A stretch of 64,000 bases of DNA from Caulobacter radicis (GTDB lineage: Bacteria; Pseudomonadota; Alphaproteobacteria; Caulobacterales; Caulobacteraceae): contig NZ_QDKO01000023.1 of the NCBI RefSeq assembly GCF_003094615.1, positions 1 through 64,000 of the forward strand, written 5' to 3'. Of this stretch, positions 41,354-50,110 are shown piece by piece. Position 1 is the stretch's first letter. Each line of letters begins with the position of its first letter. The notes below the pieces were generated by a model. It ran no database searches and was not told the DNA's origin. It saw only the letters and a program-made list of their open reading frames with translations. A program made the translations under genes and the position numbers.

Positions 41354-42640
41354 TCACTCGGAGGGAAGGGGCTGGGCCGAGGGCAGGTGGTCGTCCTCGG
41401 CCGGGGTCAGGCGCGGCAGCCACAGTTGCAGCCAGGCCAGCGCCACGAGATATGAAGCGGCGGCGATCAGCAGCAGCGGCAGGTAGCCGTGGCCGCCGGT
41501 TAGGATCTTGCCGGCCAGGTAGACGATGCCCATGCCGGCGAAGTTGCCGCACAGCGCGCCGAAGCTGGTCACCGCGCCGATCCGGCGGGCCGGGATCACG
41601 TCGGTGATGGTGGCGAAGATGTTGACCGAGAAGCCCTGGTGCGCGGCGAGGGTCAGGCCCAGCAGGCCCACGGCGATCCAGTGGTTCTGGGCCAGCACCG
41701 CTAGCGGCACGGGCAGCACCAGCAGGGCGCAGACCAGCATCGATGTCTTGCGCACGGCGTTGAGGCTCCAGCCCCTCGCCAGCAGGCGCGCGCCGATCCA
41801 GCCCGCCGCGATCGAGCCCAGGGCCGCCAGGCCGTAGACGCCGGCCAGGGCGGGACCCAGCTGCGCCATGGTCAGGTCGAACACCCGGTGGAAGAAGTCC
41901 GGGGCCCAGAACAGCATCAGCCACCAGACCTGATCCGACAGCGCCTTGGCGCCGGCCAGGCCCCAGGTGCGGCGGTCGTGCAGCATGGCCAGGGTCTGGC
42001 CCTTGTCCTTGGTCTGGGCGGGTTCGTGCGGCAGGTCGGCCTTGCGCGAGACGGCGAACCATGCGGCGACCCAGACGAAGCCCGCCGCCCCGACGATCAC
42101 GAACGAGGCGCGCCAGCCGACCGCGGCGGCCAGCAGCGGCAGCAGCAGCGGCGTGGCGATGGCGCCGATGTTCGGCGCGCCGTTCGAGATGCCGACGGCC
42201 AGCGAGCGCATGCGGTCGTTGAACAGCGCCCGCAGCGCCTTGATGCCGGCCGGCGTGCCCATCGACTCCGTCGCGCCCAGCGCCACGCGGGCCAGGCCGA
42301 ACTGGCCGAAGGTCACCGCCACGCCGTGGGCCATGGCCGCCAGGCTCCAGGCCGCCACGCCGACCGGCGCGGCCAGGCGCGCGCCCAGCTTGTCGACGAT
42401 CCAGCCGGTGAAGGCGAAGGCCACGGCGGCCGAGAACTGGAACAGGGCCGCCAGGGTCCCGTAGTCGGCGTCGGTCCAGCCGAGGTCCTTTTCGATCACC
42501 GGCTTGAGGATGGCGATGATCTGGCGGTCGACATAGTTGAGGATGCCGGCGCCGATCAGGAAGGCCAGAAGCAGCCAGCGTCGATTGGAGGTCGCTTGGC
42601 CCGTCGTCTCCGACGGCGGCAGGTATGCGCCGTGCGCCAT
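41354..42640 (-). CDS. MFS transporter, anion:cation symporter-like
   Basis: 428 residues with about 12 membrane segments. LNYVDRQIIAILKPVIEKDLGWTDADYG and GWIVDKLGAR in the first half are typical of the anion:cation symporter branch (ExuT/GudP-like) that imports hexuronates, glucarate and related organic acids. It starts two bases after the monooxygenase stop (TGAGCATG), so it is coupled. It would carry the product across the inner membrane after the TonB receptor has brought the substrate into the periplasm. Confidence 0.88.
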   Translation of the reverse strand: MAHGAYLPPSETTGQATSNRRWLLLAFLIGAGILNYVDRQIIAILKPVIEKDLGWTDADYGTLAALFQFSAAVAFAFTGWIVDKLGARLAAPVGVAAWSLAAMAHGVAVTFGQFGLARVALGATESMGTPAGIKALRALFNDRMRSLAVGISNGAPNIGAIATPLLLPLLAAAVGWRASFVIVGAAGFVWVAAWFAVSRKADLPHEPAQTKDKGQTLAMLHDRRTWGLAGAKALSDQVWWLMLFWAPDFFHRVFDLTMAQLGPALAGVYGLAALGSIAAGWIGARLLARGWSLNAVRKTSMLVCALLVLPVPLAVLAQNHWIAVGLLGLTLAAHQGFSVNIFATITDVIPARRIGAVTSFGALCGNFAGMGIVYLAGKILTGGHGYLPLLLIAAASYLVALAWLQLWLPRLTPAEDDHLPSAQPLPSE

Positions 42641-42642
42641 GC

Positions 42643-43707
42643 TCAGAGCTCCAGAGGGCCGTGCGCGAGGCGCGGCAGCACGTGGCGGGCGAACAGATCG
42701 GCTTCGGCCTGGTGGGGGTAGCCCGACAGGATGAAGGCCTCGATCCCGAGCTCCTGATAGGCCTGCAGCTTGGCCAGCACCTGGTCGGGATCTCCGACGA
42801 TCGCCGCGCCGCAGCCCGAGCGGGCGCGGCCGATGCCGGTCCACAGATTGTCCTCGACGAAGCCGTCGCCGGCCGAGGCTTCGCGCAGCTCGGCCTGGCG
42901 GCGCACGCCGGCCGACTGGCTGTCGAGCGAGCGGTTCTTGATCGCCTCGCCGATCTTGGCGTCGAGGCGCGAGAGCAGGCGGTCGGCGGCCGCGCGGGCC
43001 TCTTCCTCGGTCTCGCGCACCACCACGTGGACGCGATAGCCGAACTTCAGCTTGCGGCCGCGCTTGTCGGCGCGGGCCGTCAGGTCGGCGATGGTGTCGC
43101 GAACCACGTCCAGCCGGTCGGGCCACATCAGATAGACGTCGGCGCCCTGCGCGGCCGCTTCGCGGGCGTCCTCCGACAGGCCGCCGAAATAGAACGGCGG
43201 AGCGCGGCCGGAGACGGGCCGGATGCGCGGCGGATCGAGCTTCAGCTTCCAGAACTCGCCGTCGAAGTCGACGCTCTCACCGTTCAGGAAGGCGCGCAGC
43301 AGGGCCATGGCCTCGACCGTGCGGCGATAGCGCGGGCCGCTGGCCAGGGTCTCGCCCGGCAGGTCGCTGGAGATGATATTGATCGTCAGCCGGCCGCCCA
43401 GCATCTGGTCGATCGTCGCCAGCTGACGGGCCAGCTGGGGCGGCCAGGCCTCGCCGATGCGCACGGCGGCGAGCAGCCGCATGCGCTTGAGCAGCGGCGC
43501 GATCCCGGCCGCGAAGGCCAGGGTGTCGATGCCCAGGCCATAGCCCGACGGCAGCAGCAGGTTGTCGAAACCGCCCGCTTCCGCCGCCAGGGCGATGTTG
43601 CGGCAATGCTCCCAGCTCGACGCCAGCGCCGGGTCGGGCACGCCCAGGAACTCATAGTCGTCGTCGCAGAGCGCTGAGAACCAGGAGACTTCACTTGATG
43701 CGGTCAT
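42643..43707 (-). CDS. SsuD-like flavin-dependent monooxygenase (LLM class)
   Basis: 354 residues from the ATG at 43707. A bacterial-luciferase-like TIM barrel with SsuD hallmarks: AAEAGGFDNLLLPSGYG, ARQLATIDQMLGGRLTINIISSD, GSxxGPRYRRT-like block, DNLWTGIGRARSGCGAAIVGDPDQV and SGYPHQAEADLFARHVLPRL. SsuD-type enzymes use reduced FMN and oxygen to release sulfite from alkanesulfonates. No SsuE-type reductase is adjacent; the flavin reductase at 9126 is the only candidate in the window. Confidence 0.9.
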   Translation of the reverse strand: MTASSEVSWFSALCDDDYEFLGVPDPALASSWEHCRNIALAAEAGGFDNLLLPSGYGLGIDTLAFAAGIAPLLKRMRLLAAVRIGEAWPPQLARQLATIDQMLGGRLTINIISSDLPGETLASGPRYRRTVEAMALLRAFLNGESVDFDGEFWKLKLDPPRIRPVSGRAPPFYFGGLSEDAREAAAQGADVYLMWPDRLDVVRDTIADLTARADKRGRKLKFGYRVHVVVRETEEEARAAADRLLSRLDAKIGEAIKNRSLDSQSAGVRRQAELREASAGDGFVEDNLWTGIGRARSGCGAAIVGDPDQVLAKLQAYQELGIEAFILSGYPHQAEADLFARHVLPRLAHGPLEL

Positions 43708-43723
43708 GCTGGGAGCGCCTCGA

Positions 43724-46000
43724 TCAACGGCCGAAGTTGGCGCGCAGGCTAACCCCGAAATAACGCTCGGAGTCGCGCGGAACCTGCTGGCGCACATAGG
43801 TGCTGGGGATCCTGGCCGTCGTGTAGAAGCTGTCGCCGATGTTCTTGGCGATGAACGACAGGCGATAACGATCCTCGCGGTCGACCAGCGAGACGGTCGC
43901 GTCCCACAGGCTGAAGCCTTCCGGCGCGGGGCCGAGGTTGGGGTTGTTGACGTTCGGGCGGCCCGCGCCCTGATAGGCGATCGACGAGTTCAGGCCGATG
44001 TCGAAGGGCAGGGACGGGGTCTCGACCAGATAGTCCACGGCCGCCGACCAGCGCCACTTCGCCGGACCCAGCGGCTGGCCGTTGATCGCCGAGCAGGTGG
44101 CCGGCGAACCCGCCGGGCAGTGGAACTTCTCGATCTTGGCGTCGGTGTAGGCCGCGCCGCCCGACAGGGTCAGGTTCTTGGCCGGACGCGCCTGGGCGTC
44201 GAGCTCCAGGCCCGCGGTCGAGACCTCGCCCGCATTGACCAGGCGGCTGACGATCGTGCCGGCCACGGTGTCGAAGTTGGTGGTCTGGAAGCCTTTGAAG
44301 TTGGTCGTGAAGGCCGCCAGGTTCAGCACCAGCCTGCGGTCCAGGAGCGTGCTCTTCAGGCCGGCCTCGTAGGCGTCGGACTTCTCCGGATCCAGCGGCA
44401 GGGTGTCGAAGGCCTGCATGTTGAAGAAGACGTTGATCGCCGGGCCCTTGTAGCCGCGCGAATAGTTCACGTAGCCCAGCACGTTGTCGGAGAGGTCGTA
44501 CTGCAGGCCGATCCGGCCCGAGACGCCGTCGGTGCTCTTGGAGCCCTGGGCGGCGAAGCTGGGGCGCACGCCGGCCGTGGCGGTGGGGAAGGCCGAGACC
44601 CGGGCGAAGTCGAAGCTGATCTCGTCGTGCGACCAGCGCAGGCCGGCCACGCCGCGCAGGCGCGGGGTGAAGTTCAGGTTGGCCTGGCCGAAGGCGGCGT
44701 AGTTCTCGAGCTCGGTGGTGAAGTTGGCCGTGCCGTTCGAGGTGACGACAAAGGTCGAGGAGCCCGTGGCGCAGACGCCGCCGGCCAGGGTGGTGGCCGC
44801 GCAGGCGACGTTGGTGCGGTTGAAGTAATTGTCCTGCTTGGTCTTGTAGTAGAAGGCCCCGACCACGTAGTCGAGGAAGCCGCCGGTCGGCGAGGCCAGG
44901 CGCACTTCCTGGGTGAACTGGTTGAAGTCCAGAACGCCCACGTCCTTCGACGAAGCCGTACCCACGCGCCGGCCGGCGATGGAGGTGTAGTCGCCGTCGC
45001 GCACCTCGGTGTTGCCCCAGCCGCGCCAGGCGGTGATCGAGGTCAGGGTGTAGTCGCCCAGCCGGTAGTCGACCTGGCCCGAATAGCCCCAGGTGCTGTC
45101 CTTGGTGACCGGAGCGACGTCGTTGTTGATATCGCGGTTGCTGGGGCTCAGGACCAGCGGCGCCTGCTGGCCGATGATCGCATCGCCGGGCGTCGCATAG
45201 CCGATGGCGTCGGCCGAGCCGTTGTCGACGGCGTTGACGCTGTCGGCGATCAGGCTGACGGTCAGGTCGTCGCTGGGCGTCCATTCCAGCTTGCCGCGGA
45301 AGCCCAGGCGCTCGTAGCCGTTGACCTTGGAGCCGTCGTAGACGTTGGTCGCCGAGCCGTCGTACTGGCCGTACACCGCCGTCAGGCCGCCGCGCAGGGT
45401 CTGGCTGATCGGGCCCGAGACGCCGGCGCGCAGGCGATATTCATCGCCCTCGAACCAGCTGCCCTCGACGAAGCCCTTGGTGGTGGCCGAGGGGCGGCGC
45501 GTGACGATCGAGACGACGCCGGCCGAGGCGTTCTTGCCGAACAGCGTGCCCTGCGGACCGCGCAGCACCTCGATGCGGTCGACGTCGAAGAAGTCGAAGA
45601 AGGCCTGGCCCGAGCGGGCGTAGACGACGCCGTCGACCACCGTCGAGACCGCCGGCTCCGAGCCGGCCGAGAACGAGGTCGTGCCGATGCCGCGGATGTT
45701 CAGCGACGAGTTCACATTGGTCGTGCCCTTGCGGAACGTCAGCGACGGCACCTGCTGCACCAGCTGCTCGGCCGAGAAGGTCTGGCGCTTTTCGAGGTCG
45801 TCCCCCCGGACGACCGTCACCGCCACCGGCACCTTCTGGACGTTCTCGGCCCGGCGCTGCGAGGTGACGACGATCTCTTCCAGCTGCGTGTCCGAGGCGG
45901 GCGCGTCGGCGGCCCAGGCAAGGGCGGGCAGGCTGGCGCCGATCAGCAGCGCCGAGACGGCGAGGGCGCGACCGCGAGGGCGCGAGACGGAAGACGGCAT
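43724..46000 (-). CDS. TonB-dependent receptor of the organosulfur-type operon
   Basis: 758 residues. Signal peptide ending ALAWA; a TonB-box-like EEIVVTSQRR with a plug following (NIRGIGTTSFSAGSEPAVSTVVDGV, DRIEVLRGPQGTLFGKNASAGVVSIVT). Barrel to a terminal LRANFGR. It belongs to the large Caulobacter/Sphingomonas-type receptor group for plant- or xenobiotic-derived small molecules. GGGGGATTTCC precedes the ATG. It is the first gene of the operon with the monooxygenase 16 bases downstream. Confidence 0.92.
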   Translation of the reverse strand: MPSSVSRPRGRALAVSALLIGASLPALAWAADAPASDTQLEEIVVTSQRRAENVQKVPVAVTVVRGDDLEKRQTFSAEQLVQQVPSLTFRKGTTNVNSSLNIRGIGTTSFSAGSEPAVSTVVDGVVYARSGQAFFDFFDVDRIEVLRGPQGTLFGKNASAGVVSIVTRRPSATTKGFVEGSWFEGDEYRLRAGVSGPISQTLRGGLTAVYGQYDGSATNVYDGSKVNGYERLGFRGKLEWTPSDDLTVSLIADSVNAVDNGSADAIGYATPGDAIIGQQAPLVLSPSNRDINNDVAPVTKDSTWGYSGQVDYRLGDYTLTSITAWRGWGNTEVRDGDYTSIAGRRVGTASSKDVGVLDFNQFTQEVRLASPTGGFLDYVVGAFYYKTKQDNYFNRTNVACAATTLAGGVCATGSSTFVVTSNGTANFTTELENYAAFGQANLNFTPRLRGVAGLRWSHDEISFDFARVSAFPTATAGVRPSFAAQGSKSTDGVSGRIGLQYDLSDNVLGYVNYSRGYKGPAINVFFNMQAFDTLPLDPEKSDAYEAGLKSTLLDRRLVLNLAAFTTNFKGFQTTNFDTVAGTIVSRLVNAGEVSTAGLELDAQARPAKNLTLSGGAAYTDAKIEKFHCPAGSPATCSAINGQPLGPAKWRWSAAVDYLVETPSLPFDIGLNSSIAYQGAGRPNVNNPNLGPAPEGFSLWDATVSLVDREDRYRLSFIAKNIGDSFYTTARIPSTYVRQQVPRDSERYFGVSLRANFGR

Positions 46001-46089
46001 TGGAAATCCCCCAGATGGCTTGGCGCCGACGGTCGGCGGCGAGCCGTGGCGGAGTAGCTTGAGGGGGGCAAATGTCGTTATTCAATTTT

Positions 46090-46108
46090 TCCTATCGGAT
46101 TAATAGGA
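46090..46108. promoter_or_regulatory. Inverted repeat TCCTAT-N7-ATAGGA
   Basis: A perfect 6-bp inverted repeat in an AT-rich stretch between the divergent TonB receptor and esterase genes. It is a candidate operator for either promoter; only one copy is seen. Confidence 0.35.
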
Positions 46109-46170
46109 TTTCCAAAAGGGGCTGATCGGCCACCTCTGCTAGGGGCGGTCGTCCGACCAAGGAAGACCGC

Positions 46171-47061
46171 ATGAACAGACGCATCCTACTCGCCGGCGCG
46201 TTCGGCGCTTCGGCCGTCGCGAGCGCGAGCGCCAGCGCCGCCGCCACGAAGGCGGGCCCGGCCGAGACGATCCCCTTGTGGCCGGCCGGCGCGCCCGGCG
46301 GCGAACAGGTCACGGTCGGCGAGACCGTGCGCGAGGTCGAGGACCAGGGACGCAAGGGACGCGACATTTCCGGGGTGCGGGAGCCCCGCCTGAGCCTGCA
46401 TCGTCCGGCCGGCCTAGCCGATACGGCGGTGCTGGTCATTCCCGGCGGCGCCTTCAACCGCGTGGTGTTCGACAAGGAAGGCGAGGAGGTCTGCCGCTGG
46501 CTGGCGGGCGCCGGCTATGCGGCGGGCGCGTTGCTCTATCGCCTGCCGGGGGAGGGCTGGGCCGACGGCCAGGATGTGATGCTGCACGACGCGGCGCGGG
46601 CGCTGCGCCTGCTCGCCCGCCGCACGGGCGCGCGCCGCATCGGCGTGCTGGGCTTCTCGGCCGGCGGGACCATCGCTGCGAGCCTTGTCGCCCGCGGCGA
46701 TGAAATCCGTTATCCGCCAGTCGATCAGCTCGACCGCGACCCTCTCCGGATCGATTTCCTTGGCCTGGGCTACCCCTATCTGAACGTGCCGGCCTCGCCC
46801 CGGCGGGGGCTTTATCCCGGTCCGCCCAAGTCGCCGCCGCCGACCTTCTTCTTCCACGCCGCCGATGATCCGCGCGTCACTGTCGACAACAGCCTTCAGG
46901 CCTTTCAAGGGTGGCGGCAGGCCGGCGCCCAGGCGGCCCTGCATGTGTTCGAGCGCGGCGGTCACGGCTTTGGCCTGCGCGCTCCCAAGGGCTCGTCGGC
47001 CGCCGCCTGGCCGGATCTCTTCCTGACCTGGGTGCGTGCGCTCGGCGCCCCTGGTCAGTGA
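46171..47061 (+). CDS. Exported alpha/beta hydrolase, acetyl-xylan-esterase-like
   Basis: 296 residues with an N-terminal twin-Arg (NRRILLAGAFGASAVASA) signal. VLVIPGGAFNRVVFDKEGEEVCRWLAGAGYAAGALLYRL is the conserved start of the family. Nucleophile Ser in GFSAGGTIA, Asp in HAADDPRVTV, His in GGHGFGL. These enzymes deacetylate sugars or hydrolyse small esters. It is divergent from the receptor operon and ends with a 7-base overlap with the convergent SsuB-like gene. Confidence 0.85.
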   Translation: MNRRILLAGAFGASAVASASASAAATKAGPAETIPLWPAGAPGGEQVTVGETVREVEDQGRKGRDISGVREPRLSLHRPAGLADTAVLVIPGGAFNRVVFDKEGEEVCRWLAGAGYAAGALLYRLPGEGWADGQDVMLHDAARALRLLARRTGARRIGVLGFSAGGTIAASLVARGDEIRYPPVDQLDRDPLRIDFLGLGYPYLNVPASPRRGLYPGPPKSPPPTFFFHAADDPRVTVDNSLQAFQGWRQAGAQAALHVFERGGHGFGLRAPKGSSAAAWPDLFLTWVRALGAPGQ

Positions 47062-47849
47062 GGCGCCAGCCCAGACAGGATCTCCTGCCGCAGCGCCACG
47101 AAGGCGGGGTCGTCCCGCCGGCGGGGATAGTCGAGCGGCACGGCCAGTTCCCGGATGATGCGGGCCGGGCGATCGCTGAACACCAGGATCCGCTGCGCCA
47201 ATAGCAGGGCCTCCTCCACGTCGTGGGTGACGAGGACGCTGGTGAAGCGGCGGGCCTGCCAGATCTTCAGCAGTTCCTCCTGCAGGGTCATTCGCGTCAG
47301 GGCGTCCAGCTTGCCCAGCGGCTCGTCCAGCAGCAGCAGGCGCGGATCGTTGACCAGCACCCGACCCAGAGCCGCCCGCTGGGCCATGCCGCCGGAAAGC
47401 TCGTGCGGCAGGGCGTCGGCGAAGGCCTCCAGGCCAACGAGGCGCAGGATCTCGTCGACTCGCCCCTTCTGCGCCTTGAGCACGCCGCGGGTCTCAAGGC
47501 CGACTGCCAGGTTCTGTCGCACCGAGCGCCACGGATAGAGCGTCGGGTCCTGGAACACGAGCAGGCGGCTGGGATCAGGGCCGGTGATCCTGACGCCGTC
47601 CGCGCCGATCTTGCCTTCGCGCGGCGCATCCAGGCCGCTGAGCAAACGCAGCAGGGTGGACTTGCCGCAACCGCTGGGGCCCAGCAGGGCCACGAACTCG
47701 CCCGCTTCGATGGTGAAGCTGACGTCGTCGAGCACCGGCAATTGCCCGGTCTTGGTCGCGAAGGCGTGGCTGACCCTGCGGACCTGCACCGACAGGCCGT
47801 GAGCCGAGGACGCGGACGGGACGTCGAGGGTCTGTTCGAGAGCGGTCAC
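47055..47849 (-). CDS. SsuB/TauB-type ABC importer ATPase
   Basis: 264 residues from a GTG that overlaps the permease stop (GTGA). Complete motifs: Walker A GPSGCGKST, Q-loop VFQDPTLYPWRSVRQNL, signature ELSGGMAQRAALGRVL, Walker B LLLLDEPLGKLD, switch THDVEEAL. This is the ATPase of a nitrate/sulfonate/taurine-type importer. With the neighbouring SsuD-like enzyme, an organosulfonate substrate is the first guess. It is the last gene of a three-gene operon. Confidence 0.9.
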   Translation of the reverse strand: MTALEQTLDVPSASSAHGLSVQVRRVSHAFATKTGQLPVLDDVSFTIEAGEFVALLGPSGCGKSTLLRLLSGLDAPREGKIGADGVRITGPDPSRLLVFQDPTLYPWRSVRQNLAVGLETRGVLKAQKGRVDEILRLVGLEAFADALPHELSGGMAQRAALGRVLVNDPRLLLLDEPLGKLDALTRMTLQEELLKIWQARRFTSVLVTHDVEEALLLAQRILVFSDRPARIIRELAVPLDYPRRRDDPAFVALRQEILSGLAPH

Positions 47850-48844
47850 CAGCGCACCATGCCTTTCTGCCAGGCCAGCACCCGGTCGCGGACGGCGAAC
47901 AGCAGGGCGATCAGGCCCGAGAACAGCAGGGCCATGATGATCAGCGCGCCGTAGAGGTTGGCGTAGGCGGCCCAGCCTTGCGCCCATTGCAGGTACCAGC
48001 CGAGACCGGCCTTCACCCCCATCATCTCGGCCACGATCAGCACCGCGAACGAGGCGCCCAGCCCCATGAACAGGCCGACGAAGACGTGCGGCAGGGCGGC
48101 CGGAACGGCGACCTTGCGGATCAGGAACGAGCGCGAGGCGCCCAGGGTGCGGGCGATGTCGTAATAGCCGCTGAGCACGCTGCCGACGCCCGAGGCGGTG
48201 AGCACCGCCACCGGGAACAGGGTCGAGAGACCGATCAGGAAGGTGCTGGCGCTGCGTGCGCCGGGAAAGAAGAAGAACGCGACCGGCAGCCAGGCGGTGG
48301 CTGGCAGCGGCCCGACGAACCGCAGGATCGGATGGCCCCAGTAGCTGGCGGTCTTCGACCAGCCGACCGCCACGCCGATGGCGAAGCCGAAGAGCGCGCC
48401 GGCGAAGTAGCCGGGCAGCAGCAGGGCCAGCGAATGGACGACGCTCTCGACCAGCCGGCCGGCGTCGTCGGTATAGACCTCGAGGATCGACTGCGGCGGC
48501 GGGAAGAAGGGCAGGGGCAGGATGCCGGTCTTGGCGGTGAGCACCTGCCAGGCGCTCAGGGCCAGCGGCAGGGCGATCAGCCAGCGGCCGGCGGGCTTCA
48601 GGCGGCCGGTCAGCGTCCAGGACGCGCCGGCGAGCGACAGCGCCAGCAGCGGCGCGGCCAGCGCGAATTGGAACAGGGCCCAAAGGCCGGTCCGGGCCCA
48701 GGGCGTCAGGTCGGGCCAGGCTAGGGTCAGGGCGCCCGCGCCGATCCAGACGAGCGCGGCGGCCAGGCCTTCGCTCCAGATGGGCGCAACGGTCCATCGC
48801 GCCAGCGGCGGGGCGGTGGGGCGGGCGACGTCGATGCCGGTCAT
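47846..48844 (-). CDS. SsuC-type ABC importer permease
   Basis: 332 residues. The N-terminal 100 or so residues add hydrophobic segments, followed by the BPD_transp_1 core with the EAA-type loop (DIARTLGASRSFLIRKVAVPAALPHVFVGLFMGLG) and SFAVLIVAEMMGVKAGLGWYL typical of SsuC/TauC. It overlaps the ATPase gene by four bases and lies 10 bases after the binding-protein gene. Confidence 0.9.
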   Translation of the reverse strand: MTGIDVARPTAPPLARWTVAPIWSEGLAAALVWIGAGALTLAWPDLTPWARTGLWALFQFALAAPLLALSLAGASWTLTGRLKPAGRWLIALPLALSAWQVLTAKTGILPLPFFPPPQSILEVYTDDAGRLVESVVHSLALLLPGYFAGALFGFAIGVAVGWSKTASYWGHPILRFVGPLPATAWLPVAFFFFPGARSASTFLIGLSTLFPVAVLTASGVGSVLSGYYDIARTLGASRSFLIRKVAVPAALPHVFVGLFMGLGASFAVLIVAEMMGVKAGLGWYLQWAQGWAAYANLYGALIIMALLFSGLIALLFAVRDRVLAWQKGMVRW

Positions 48845-48854
48845 GGTCGGCTCC

Positions 48855-49922
48855 TCAGGCGAAGACGTTGTCGACGATCCCGGCCGCGAAGCGGTCGGGG
48901 ACGAGGTTGGGCTTCATCACCCCGACATCGCGAAGCTCCTGGGCGTAGAGCGCAACCTCATGCTGCAGGTCGCGGCCGACGGGGTGCTTGTCGTGGGTCT
49001 GCATGCGCAGCACCGCCACGAGATCCTCCTCGCTGGCCTTGGCGTAGGGCGCGAAGGCCCGGGCGGTGGCGTGCGGGTCCTGCGAGCACAGGGTGGCGGC
49101 GGTGACCAGCGAGCGGGCAAGGGCGGTGGCGGCGGGGCGGTCGTCGCGCAGCAGGTGGCCGCTGGCCCCCAGCACGCAGCAGAAGCGGTCCTGCCACGGC
49201 GCCGAAAGGTTCGACAGCACCTCGACCAGGTCGCCCTTGGAGGCCTTCTGCAGCAGGTAGAGCAGGGGATCGGAATCCACGAAGGCCTGGATCTCGCCCT
49301 TCTCGGCGGCCGCCGCCAGCAGCGGGGCTGGGAAGGCGCGCCACTCGACGTCGCGGTTGGGATCCAGGCCGTTGGCCTTCAGCAGCACGGCCAGGGCGTT
49401 GCGGCCCGAGCCGCTGATCTCGGCCAGGCCGATGGTCTTGCCGCGCAGGCTCTTGACGTCGTCGGTGATCCCGTGGCGGCGGGAGCCGACCACGCGCAGG
49501 CAGCCGCCATGGGTGCCGGCGATCAGCTTGACGTCGAAGCCCTGCTCCAGCGGCTTGATCCAGCGCAGGATCATGCCGACCCCGGCGTCGGCCTTGCCCG
49601 TGGAGATGGCTTCAAGAAGCTGGTCGGTCGAGCCGGCGAAGTTGACCAGTTCCACGTCCAGGCCGTTGTCGGCGTAGATGCCGTATTCCTTGGCCAGCAG
49701 GGCGGGGGCCAGGCAGATGGCGTTGGCGTTCCAGGCCAGGCGGATCTTGCGCTTGCCGTCGGCGGTGACGGGGCGCTTGGGTCCCGCCGTGCCCCAGGCG
49801 ACCGCGCCGGCCACCCCGGCCGCCGCCAGCCCGCCGCCGGCCACCAGCAGGTTGCGGCGGCTTAGCAGGGAGGGCTTGGGTCTGGCCTCCGGTTCGGCGA
49901 TGTCGTCGAGGTCTTCGGACAT
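48855..49922 (-). CDS. SsuA/TauA-type substrate-binding protein, Tat-exported
   Basis: 355 residues. A charged N terminus is followed by a twin-arginine signal (SRRNLLVAGGGLAAAGVAGAVA). The binding domain starts KIRLAWNANAICLAPALLAKEYGIYADNGLDVELVNF and includes DVKSLRGKTIGLAEISGSGRNAL, matching the NMT1/SsuA-like fold. The AGVGMILRWIKPLEQG and GCLRVVGSRR segments would line the ligand site. It is the first gene of the operon. Confidence 0.9.
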   Translation of the reverse strand: MSEDLDDIAEPEARPKPSLLSRRNLLVAGGGLAAAGVAGAVAWGTAGPKRPVTADGKRKIRLAWNANAICLAPALLAKEYGIYADNGLDVELVNFAGSTDQLLEAISTGKADAGVGMILRWIKPLEQGFDVKLIAGTHGGCLRVVGSRRHGITDDVKSLRGKTIGLAEISGSGRNALAVLLKANGLDPNRDVEWRAFPAPLLAAAAEKGEIQAFVDSDPLLYLLQKASKGDLVEVLSNLSAPWQDRFCCVLGASGHLLRDDRPAATALARSLVTAATLCSQDPHATARAFAPYAKASEEDLVAVLRMQTHDKHPVGRDLQHEVALYAQELRDVGVMKPNLVPDRFAAGIVDNVFA

Positions 49923-50006
49923 GGCGTCTGTCGTCTTTCTTCGGAGGGCGGTCTTTGTGTCCGACGCTTAGCCGGAGCGAGAAAAAGCGAACAAACGCGC
50001 AGTTCT

Positions 50007-50032
50007 CATCAGCGGTATCAGCGCGACTGATG
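50007..50032. promoter_or_regulatory. Inverted repeat CATCAG-N14-CTGATG
   Basis: It is about 85 bases upstream of the ssuA-like start, nested inside outer arms GCGAAC (49987-49992) and GTTCGC (50034-50039). It is a possible operator of the importer operon. Confidence 0.3.
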
Positions 50033-50110
50033 CGTTCGCCGGGGCTTGGGGAATTGGCGTCCGTCTTCGCTTAATCTTGGAAGCGGGCCAGAATTACTGG
50101 GGCCGGAGGC

